Of a DNA stretch of 64,000 nt, positions 55,260 through 64,000 are shown piece by piece. Where the stretch lies: NCBI GenBank assembly GCA_036873755.1, contig JAVTVY010018862.1, positions 1 to 64,000 of the forward strand. Reading direction: 5' to 3'. How positions within the stretch are numbered: the stretch's first letter is position 1; each line of letters opens with the position of its first letter. A program made the translations under genes and the position numbers. This DNA is from Hanleya hanleyi. Lineage: Eukaryota; Mollusca; Polyplacophora; Lepidopleurida; Hanleyidae. The notes under the pieces were generated by a model, which was given only the letters and a program-made list of their open reading frames with translations, did no database searches and had not been told where the DNA came from.

Positions 55260-56470
55260 CTATAGATGCATGATCGATGTATACCATTCAATCCACCATG
55301 TCTATCTCTCCGTTTACAACTCGATAACTACGTGATGCAGAGATACAATAAATACGTCATTCTAAAGTTCGCATCGGAGAGTGACATAAAAATATTTTGG
55401 TTTCTGGGGACGGGGGGCTGGACACGCCCAAATTCAGTTTTCCTGTATTATAACTGTATTTATACGGCATTTGTGATAGACTACATAAAATCAGTGCAGA
55501 ACTTGGTTTACCTGTATTCAGAGATTTTATGTAGTTCGCCAGCTGAACTAATCGTCAGATTTCACATTCATCCCACATGGACAGCCTTCGTCCAAATGTG
55601 TTTTCCCAAAACCGATAGACTCACTGTATACGTCATTGTACGGTCGTGATCCGAGAGTGACATACAGCCAAACCTGCTCTAACGGCCACCTTTATTAAGC
55701 GACCCATTGCCTTTAAAGAGCCCCCCCCCCCATAATCTCCCTGCTGTGGGATTTCCTGGTTATATTAAACATATTAACAGACCGCCTGCTCTAAAGGTCC
55801 ATATTTTCTATTTACATAGGCAGGACTCCTTAGCCTGGTTTGACTGAACAACTATTATGGTTCCAGAGGGTGAAGCTGGACACACCCATGTTGTTGTTTC
55901 TAGTATGTTATTAGTACATACACGATAGACAATGTAAAATTAGTGCAGAACCTGGAGTGGAGCACATGTATACTGAGGCTGTACACAGTAATACAATCAC
56001 CATATTCCACATTCAATAGAGAGTCGTCATCCAAATTGTACTCTTCAACACATGGTTAATATTGAATTGAATTACCGTAAAATACATAAAAGCTATTATA
56101 TTATGGGATTAACATCTGATACGCCGTTTGGGAGCTGCGAATGTATTTCCACACGTAAAACCTGTAATTTACTTAAACTTTTGATCTTTCAATCTGTTTC
56201 CCGTTGTATCAGAATGGTAAATTATGGCCACCAAACCGAGAGACATATGAACGCTATTCGCTATCGTGAATATGCAATACAATTATGACATAGATGCCCG
56301 CGTAGCAGGTTATTTCATTGCTAGTATATATAACTGCGAAACATGTTAAAGTTATTGACGCAATCGCGCCAGAACGGATTATCTCATGGTGCGTTTTACC
56401 TATCTTCGGAAAGCTCCCGCGACTGAGGGTTTCAAAGATATCTTCATTAGTTATACGTGTATACATGTAA
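55260..56470. repeat. Repeat D, internally duplicated
   Basis: Text around ACGTGATGCAGAGATACAAT, GAGAGTGACATA, GCTGGACACGCCCAAA and AAAATCAGTGCAGAAC is present twice (55300-55530 and 55850-55990), and partly at 52130-52230 and 58610-58740. CCGTAAAATACATAAAAGCT to TCAATCTGTTTCC (56078-56205) recurs at 58760-58965. Confidence 0.55.
55668..55805. mobile_element. Possible Tc1/pogo-like MITE fragment
   Basis: CAGCCAAACCTGCTCTAACG followed by CACCTTTATTAAGCGACC, and AGACCGCCTGCTCTAAAGGT at the far side, resemble the AACCTCTATTAAGCGACC wording of Tigger-type ends. Weak. Confidence 0.3.
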
Positions 56471-56487
56471 TGTTATACGTGTTAATT

Positions 56488-58075
56488 CCTACGAAGTAGG
56501 CTACAGATCGCAAATTGTCCGGTAATGAGTCAGTCAGTTAGTCAGTCCATCCGAATCCTTTCGTCGGCAAAATAAGGAGAACCGTTGACATTAGAACCTT
56601 GATTTTTGGCATGAACGTGCATTAGGGCATTGTTACGAGCAAGTTCTGAGTTGACCGAATTCTGATTAAAATTTGATTTATAATTATTTTTTTATTATTT
56701 ATTGATGGCTCAGCGAGTACACTGTCATGCCCATCGGGAAGCCTTGGCTGTATGTTTCACTGTATACACAGTGGTGGGATATGCCATCCGTAATTGTTTT
56801 TATGAAATAGGAAATGCTAATTTTCCATCATTTGTTAGTGCATTTATCTACACTGCTATTACCAGGCAACTTGCCATTCTTAATACACACAATTCAGTAT
56901 ATTGTTAAAGATATATGTAAACTGTGGCCTTTAACGTGTATCCTATTTCACATCCAAACATTTCATCACAGACCAAATCATGCAGGCTTCAAATTTAGGT
57001 CAAATTGCCACTGATGATGAAATATCCTACATCAACCAATTAAGTCAGCATGAAGCAATAACCCAGCAGAACATAGAAAGATCTGGTATCATCCTTCAGA
57101 TTAGCCTGTGATCAACAATGATAACATTTACTGAGGGTGAAACAAAGCTGTCCTGCAAGCCACCCAAGGAATTTATCAGCTTGTGTTGGGATATTTTGTT
57201 GGTATCATGTAAGTTGTTTAGTAGTTTACTCATTCAAATCTCCATACCATATTTTCTGTTATTCAACAGACAAATTTCTTTACTGGTTTTAATTGTTTAA
57301 GTTTTACTGGGTTTCAACTGCTACAGATAGTAACATAGTACTGATACTGTAGAAATGGGTAGTGTGAATTTAATTATTCCATGTTTAGTACAATTTGTTC
57401 ACATGAATGGTGGAATGTCTGGACTCTCAAATGAAAGTGTGTTATACATGTATAGCTCAAGCATGTTAGGTTTGAGATAGGCTAAAGATAGGTTGTTCAA
57501 GGAGGCTTTGTTTTGCCGCTGTTGTGTGCATTAAGGGTATGGAAACATGATATATGCACCCAGAGCCCTGATCTACAGCTGTATAAAACTCAACATCTGG
57601 CATTGACGGCATGTTTAAAGGGTCTTAATTTATTTTCTTTGGGTTTAACTTGATAAAGTAACTTTGATTGTACTTCTTGAATATTGACTATATATCACAC
57701 TGGGATATAATTTAAACAAAAACATTACATTGTGTAATTATGTCTAAATTTTTCTTGTCATTTCAAATTTTGATTCCTTGATTAAGGGATACAGAATCAC
57801 TGCCACGGAGTGTGTTGGTGTGTCACAGATTCACATCAGCACAGTAACTGGTAAACTATTCATTCAATCCCATCACTTTTAATCTTCAACAAAATATTCA
57901 ATACTGTTTTAATCGAAAATTTCTGGTGATTTTTGATGAAAATCTCTGGTGATTCTGACTTGGGCTGCATGTGCCCATCTTAATATAGGCAGGATTTCAA
58001 CTTGGGGCTGGGGGGGGGGGGGGGGGGATTGCCAAGAGCTCAGTGCCTGTCCTAATGCCTACCTTACTTCGTAGG
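56488..58075 (+). mobile_element. Repeat C, long copy 1 (1588 bp)
   Basis: Begins CCTACGAAGTAGGCTACAGA and ends CCTTACTTCGTAGG. Inner order: (CAGT)n near 56530, CATGAACGTGCATTAGGGCA, a domain with short open frames (56814-57014; 57118-57300), a GTAAGT...ATTCAACAG intron-like stretch of 61 nt (57209-57269), GTGTGTTGGTGTGTCACAGA, a poly-G tract (58010-58027), then the end. Confidence 0.85.
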
Positions 58076-58105
58076 TCCTGTGACGCATAGTCACACTGCC
58101 ATGTT

Positions 58106-59210
58106 CCTACGAAGTAGGCTACAGATCGCAAATTGTCCGGTAATGAGTGAGTCAGTCAGTCCATTCGAATCCTTTCGTCGGCAAAATAAGGAGAACCATT
58201 GACATTAGAACCTTGATTTTTGGCATGAACGTGCATTAGGGCATTGTTACCAGCATGTTCTGATCTGAAATAATTCTGATTAAAATTAGATTGATAATTA
58301 ACACTTCAGTATATTGTTATAGATATACATTGTGTATGTAAACTGTAGCCTTTAACGTGTATCCTATTTCACATTGGCCACACAAGGCTTGAGCCTTCAA
58401 ATTCAGGTCAAATTACCCACAGCTAAAAATACCCTGTCCCACTGTATGGCACATGGCCCTGAGGTTAATCTTAAGTACTGCATATACCCTCAAACAATCA
58501 GCGCTGTTTCCATAACGAAGCTGAGGTGGTTTAACGTTTATCAATGAAGAAAATCACCGATCAACCGCCATAGAATATAATGTGAAACAAGAAAACCGGA
58601 ATAGTACATTCATCAGATTGCCGATGCCCAAAATGTGTTGTCTCATATATCTAGATAACAACGTGATGTAGAGACGCTATTTATTCGTCTTTGTACCGGT
58701 TATGCTCAGGAGAATGACATAGAATCTTGTGCATAGATGGTGTTGGTCTTAAGTTGAATTACCGTAAACTACATAAATGCTACCTTTCTACTATAGTACT
58801 ATATATAAAAAATTGTTGTATTGTTGGGAAAATAATGTGATTCAAAAAGTTGTTTTGATCCTGTACAAGGGCACTGAAAACCATTAAAGAGATGTAAATG
58901 TATTTTCACACGTAAAGCTTGAAATCTACTGAACCTATATTATTCAATCTGTTTCCTTTAATTAAAAAATTGTAAAATTAAATCGGCGATCGTTATTTAT
59001 TTTGGAATGAAGGCGCATTAGGAGACTGTTACCAACAAGTTCTGAGCTGACCTACTTTTGATGAAAATTTCTGGTGATTTTTGATGAAAATCACTGGCGA
59101 TTCTGACTTGGGCGGTGCCCATCTTAATATAGGCAGGATTTCAACTGGGGGTGGGGATTTCCAAGAGTTCAGTTCGCGTTCGAGTCCTAATGCCTACTGT
59201 ACTTCGTAGG
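58106..59210 (+). mobile_element. Repeat C, long copy 2 (1105 bp)
   Basis: Starts 30 bp after copy 1 ends. Same termini. The middle is partly replaced by repeat D text (58450-58970). Keeps GATTCTGACTTGGGC and the ACTTCGTAGGTCCTGTGACG end. Confidence 0.8.
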
Positions 59211-59475
59211 TCCTGTGACGTTAGTCACACTGCCATGTGTGATAGAACGTATACATTTAATGGGGTTAGTACATGCTTGCTAAAGGCGAAATGAAGTATC
59301 TTATGTCCGATGGCGGGCAAATTCAGCGCTAGTGAATAATAAGGGTTCTAGAAACAGACCCGGTAGGATATTTGTTGGAGCGCATTTTGAATTTGAAAGA
59401 CAGTCAGGCTTGGAGAATTCATAGATGCTTACACCCATGCACTGGCCTTGAATCCATAAATATGTATAAAATTTT

Positions 59476-60739
59476 CCTACGAAGTAGGCTACAGATCGCA
59501 AATTGTCCGGTAATGAGTGAGTCAGTCAGTCCATCCGAATCCTCTCGTCGGCAAAATAAGGAGAACCATTGACATTAGAACCATGATTTTTGGCATGAAC
59601 GTGCATTAGGGCATTGTTACCAGCAAGTTCTGAGCTGACCGAATTCTGATGAAAATTTGATTTTTAATTATTTTTTTTATTATTTATTGATAGCTCAGCG
59701 ACTGCACTGTCATGTCCATTGGGAACCATTGGCTGTATGTTTCACTGTATACATTGTATATAACACAGTACAAAACGTGATGGGATAATGAAATAGGAAA
59801 TGATAATTTTCCATCATTTGTTAGTGCATTTATCTTCACTGCTATTACCAACATTACCATTACATTCTTAATACACAGAAGTAAGTATATCGTTATAGAT
59901 AGTAACTGTGGTCTTTAACGTGTATCCTATTTCACATCCAAACATGTCATCACCGACCAAATCAGGCTTCAAATCAGGCGTCATATTGCCACTGCTGGTG
60001 AAATATCCTACATCAACCAATTAAGTCAGACTGTGCAATAACCCAGCAGAACAAAGATAGATGTGGTATCCTTCAGATTAGCCTGTGAGCGACAATGATA
60101 AAAGTTTACTGAGGGTGAAACAAAGCCATCCTGCAAGCCACCCAAGGAATTTACCAGCTTGTGTTGGGAAATTTTGTTGGTATCATGTAAGTTGTTTAGT
60201 AGTTTACTCATTCAAATCTCCATACCATATTTTCTGTTATTCAACAGACAAATTTCTTTACTGGTTTTAATTGTTTAAGTTTTACTGGGTTTCAACCGCT
60301 ACAGATAGTAACATAGTACTGATACTGTAGAAAAGTATCACACTGGGATATAATTTAAACAAAAACATTACATGTGTAATTGTGTCTAAATTTTTCTTGT
60401 CATTTCAAATTTTGATTCCTTGATTAAGGGATACAGAATCACTGGCACGGAGTGTGTTGGTGTGTCACAGAATCACTGCCACAGAGTGTGTTGGTGTGTC
60501 ACAGATTCACATCAGCACTGGTAAACTATTCATTCAATCCCATCACTTTTAATCTTCAACAAAATATTCAATATTGTTTTAATCGAAAATTTCTGGTGAT
60601 TTTTGATGAAAATCTCTGGTGATTCTGACTTGGGCTGCATGTGCCCATCTTAATATAGGCAGGATTTCAACTTGGGGCTGGGGGGGGGGGGGTTGCCAAG
60701 AGCTCAGTGCCTGTCCTAATGCCTACCTTACTTCGTAGG
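59476..60739 (+). mobile_element. Repeat C, long copy 3 (1264 bp)
   Basis: Close to copy 1 over most of its length. The small frame seen at 57118 in copy 1 is broken here by one extra base near 60100-60108. A 44-bp segment (CAGAATCACTG(G/C)CAC(G/A)GAGTG...) is duplicated at 60435-60500, as in copy 4. Confidence 0.85.
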
Positions 60740-61273
60740 TCCTGTGACGCATAGTCACACTGCCATGTTATAGAATCCCCTCTCGAATACACAGGCAAAT
60801 TCCCTAGCTGAACAGCCCCAGTTTTACTAACAATTCTACACTTTCTATACTTTACTATGTGTGTTTTCGAACTGAGCACCTGCAGTTCCCCCGATAAACT
60901 CCAAATTGGGAGGTAATGTGTAATTCATACAGAAATACCAATTTACGGATATATGAACCCCAACAAATTATTCCTACGAAGTAGGCTACAGATCGCAAAT
61001 TGTCCAGTAATGAGCCAGTCAGTCAGTCAGTCAGTCCATCCGAATCCTTTCGTCGGCAAAATAAGGAGAACCGTTGACATTATAACCTTGATTTTTGGCA
61101 TGAACGTGCATTAGGGCATTGTTACGAGCAAGTTCTGAGCTGACCGAATTCTGATGAAAATTTCACTTATAATTCTTTTTTTATTATTTATTGATGGCTC
61201 AGCGAGTGCACCGTCATTGCCCATCGGGAACCCTTGGCTGTATGTTTCACTGTGACTTTTGAAGGTTCCCTGA

Positions 61274-61346
61274 TACGCCATATCACGACACACCGGTTCT
61301 GGTAAAATCAGCGAAGTTAAGCGACTTTGAGCCTGGTCAAGACTTT
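61274..61346 (+). pseudogene. 5S rRNA-derived sequence
   Basis: Reads ACGCCATATCACGACACACC then GGTTCTGGTAAAATCAGCGA then AGTTAAGCGACTTTGAGCCT then GGTCAAGACTTTG. This follows metazoan 5S rRNA from about nucleotide 5 to 80 with scattered substitutions and loses the 3' part (the GGATGGG(A/T)GACC region). The box A area (AGTTAAGC) is kept. It is a 5S-derived SINE head or a truncated 5S pseudogene. Confidence 0.75.
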
Positions 61347-62204
61347 GTGTAAACGGGGCCCATTTAACCAGTGGATAAATGAGTGAATTTAATCTAATAG
61401 ATGAAGGTCCGAAGCTGAAAGCGCAAGCTGATGCAATAAACATAGTAATGAAACGTACATTTACCTTCTGTCATAGGTCTGTTAAATTTACCACTGTGCT
61501 ATCCGACATCCGCGCATTAAAGACGTCCGGGCTATAGCACTATCACTATTGCACAAGCACCATAACACACGATCGTGACAGAGGCTGTACGGAATAACCA
61601 GTGACCTATTTACCGCACTGTATTTCTCGGAAATACCAAATGTCCTCGAAATAGCACAAGCTTTCTATTTTTGAAGGCGAAACTAACCGATCGACACACA
61701 CAACACACTTCTGGATCACAAACCATTTTTCCGCTCATCAATGATCCCCGAAACTCAAGTCCGAATTACAATCTCAGACCGAGAAACCCTAATCGTACAT
61801 GTCTATTTATATTGCAATATCATTGCAGGTCGGAACAATAATATTATAACCATATATATGTTAGATTAAACGATTAAATTTGATTGACTTACACTTGATT
61901 TCATACCGGCTTTGATTATAGAATTAATTGAATATGTGGAATTTAAAATGTGCTGGACGGTAGTCATGAATCTCAATGCCCCAATGCAGATTGAGTCGTA
62001 TTTGTGGTGCACTAAAAAGGGGGCAAAACGATGAATTTATTTATACCTCACTGCATGTACATGGAAACATTAAACTACAGACAAAATACAATTCACAAGT
62101 GCACACTTGTGAACTCTTATCAGAGTTATGAGATACAACATTCATCAATATTACGTTTTATATCTTAACTGATATACAATACGTTCTAGAATAGCAAAAC
62201 AAAT

Positions 62205-62470
62205 TTAGCTCTTTTGACACTGCACAATGTCCCTGTCTGACATGGCGGACATGTCACCACCCAAGAGTGCAAACATTTCAAAGCGGGCATCGTATTTTAT
62301 TTCATCATAAGCGGGACGTTCTATTATTACATGTACCCCATGAATGAAATTTTGGCATATTGGACATATTCTTTCTACGATTTCCAAATTCTCACACCAA
62401 CACGTTTCCTATCTTATTTGAGCGACCCCAAGTCTAAACATCGATATAGAACTTCTTTGCTTCTTTGACA
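62205..62470 (-). pseudogene. LINE ORF2 C-terminal remnant
   Basis: The minus frame reads ERICPICQNFIHGVHVIIER then PAYDEIKYDARFEMF, the CxxC...HVxxxCPxYxxIR pattern at the end of many LINE polyproteins, with the last Cys replaced by Arg. Remaining frame upstream is lost at the junction. Confidence 0.55.
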
Positions 62471-64000
62471 TAACCTTTATAACACAGTACAAAACGTGTT
62501 GGGATAATGAAATAGGAAATGCTAATTTTCCATCATTTGTTAGTGCATTTATCTACACTGCTATTACCAGGCAACTTGCCATTCTTAATACACACAATTC
62601 AGTATATTGTTATAGATATATGTAAACTGTGGCCTTTAACGTGTATCCTATTTCACATCCAAACATTTCATCACAGACCAAATCATGCAGGCTTCAAAAG
62701 GTCAAATTGCCACTGATGATGAAATATCCTACATCAACCAATTAAGTCAGCCGGTGCAATAGCTCAGCAGAACATAGAAAGATCTGGTATCATCCTTCAG
62801 ATTAGCCTGTGAGCAACAATGATAAAATTTACTGAGGGTGAAACAAATTCATCCTGCAAGCCACCCAAGGAATTTATCAGCTTGTGTTGGGACATTTTGT
62901 TGGTATCGTGTAAGTTGTTTAGTAGTTTACTCATTCAAATCTCCATACCATATTTTCTGTTATTCAACAGACAAATTTCTTTACTGGTTTTAATTGTTTA
63001 AGTTTTACTGGGTTTCAACTGCTACAGATAGTAACATAGTACTGATACTGTAGAAATGGGTAGTGTGAATTTAATTATTCCATGTTTAGTACAACTTGTT
63101 CACATGAATGGTGGAATGTCTGGACTCTCAAATGAAAGTGTGTTATACATGTATAGCTCAAGCATGTCAGGTTTGAGGAACAAACATAGTTGCAATTAAG
63201 ATATAACCAAAGAAATTTCATGACAATTATTGAATCTAAGTAGGCCCCTACCTAACAAAATTAGCTTAATAAAAAAGGCCTTCCTGGCGTAAATTGTTTT
63301 CTTTTGAGAGAGAATGGTAATTTCTGGGTTAAGAATTTCCTGTATAAAGATAGGTTGTTCAAGGAGGCTTTGTTTTGCCGCTGTTGTGTGCATCAAGGGT
63401 ATGGAAACATGATATATGCACCCAGAGCCCTGATCTACAGCTGTATAAAACTCAACATCTGGCATTGACGGCATGTTTAAAGGGTCTTAATTTATTTTCT
63501 TTGGGTAGAATTTAACTAGATAAAGTAACTTTGATTGTACTTCTTGAATATTGACTATATATCACACTGGGATATAATTTAAACAAAAACATTACATGTG
63601 TAATTATGTCTAAATTTTTCTTGTCATTTCAAATTTTGATTCCTTGATTAAGGGATACAGAATCACTGCCACGGAGTGTGTTGGTGTGTCACAGAATCAC
63701 TGCCACAGAGTGTGTTGGTGTGTCACAGATTCACATCAGCACAGTAACTGGTAAACTATTCATTCAATCCCATCACTTTTAATCTTCAACAAAATATTCA
63801 ATACTGTTTTAATCGAAAATTTCTGGTGATTTTTGATAAAAATCTCTGGTGATTCTGACTTGGGCTGCATGTGCCCATCTTAATATAGGCAGGATTTCAA
63901 CTTGGGGCGGAGAGGGGGGGGGGGGGATTGCCAAGAGCTCAGTGCCTGTCCTAATGCCTACCTTACTTCGTAGGTCCTGTGACGCATAGTCACACTGCCA

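Larger units (their letters stand above)
61254..62479. mobile_element. Insertion in repeat C copy 4
   Basis: Separates ...TATGTTTCACTGT from ATAACACAGTACAAAACGTG, which are nearly contiguous in copy 3. Holds the 5S-like stretch at its left end and a LINE C-terminal remnant at its right end. The middle 61480-62150 is unrecognised. Confidence 0.65.
60973..63974 (+). mobile_element. Repeat C, long copy 4, interrupted
   Basis: Left part 60973-61253 and right part 62480-63974 align with copy 1 on either side of an insertion of about 1.2 kb. A second short difference lies at 63178-63350. Ends with TACTTCGTAGGTCCTGTGAC near the window edge. Confidence 0.85.

Noticed and set aside
55266..55649. 127-codon + frame as a gene
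   Set aside because: Lies in repeat D, whose second copy does not keep the frame.

Overview
The window is animal nuclear DNA. It is AT-rich, intron-bearing and dense in repeats. Its protein relatives and repeat types (sigma-class GST with GTAAGT introns, Penelope-like and non-LTR reverse transcriptases, GACA/GACG minisatellites, 145-170 bp tandem blocks) point to a lophotrochozoan, most probably a mollusc; species not determinable by eye.

The only recognisable host genes are two sigma-class glutathione S-transferases, both on the + strand: GST-A (ATG 17073, stop 28318-28320, 208 aa) and GST-B (ATG 43624, stop 51944-51946, 209 aa). Each has five coding exons with identical intron phases and almost identical exon lengths (133/96/116 or 119/105/177 nt). 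Hand alignment gives about 67% identity. They are a tandem duplicate pair 15 kb apart. GST-A has a good TATA box and an antioxidant-response-element-like site upstream; GST-B shows only a weak TATA-like site.

Layout. 1-3 kb: nothing recognised. 3.2-6.9 kb: broken Penelope-like retroelements, one inverted, with a 46-bp tandem array in their 3' tail. 8.2-9.5 kb: 170-bp tandem repeat. 9.6-15.8 kb: a decayed minus-strand LINE split by two foldback-type insertions, one with a 310-bp-arm hairpin and one whose long inverted ends are GCGAAG-rich 20-bp arrays. 16.0-16.5 kb: a dispersed element ('repeat A') with a 17-bp ninefold array, just before GST-A. 17.0-28.3 kb: GST-A, introns holding repeat A copies, a ~50-bp minisatellite and a TTAA-flanked MITE. 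28.3-31.7 kb: intergenic repeats. 31.78-34.43 kb: a 2.65-kb element with long inverted termini, a 6-bp target duplication and minus-strand ORFs, one with two PC4-like domains. 34.4-43.3 kb: a second LINE split by a second TTAA MITE, and tandem blocks. 43.6-51.9 kb: GST-B. 52-56.5 kb: degenerate arrays, a third TTAA MITE, a Penelope tail. 56.5-64 kb: four copies of 'repeat C' (termini CCTACGAAGTA/TACTTCGTAGG), the last interrupted by a 5S-rRNA-like stretch and a LINE 3' remnant.

The GSTs would act in cytosolic glutathione conjugation or prostaglandin-type isomerisation. Everything else is mobile or satellite-like DNA, much of it nested. The best candidate for something undescribed is the 31.78-34.43 kb element; second is the foldback element with array-built inverted ends.
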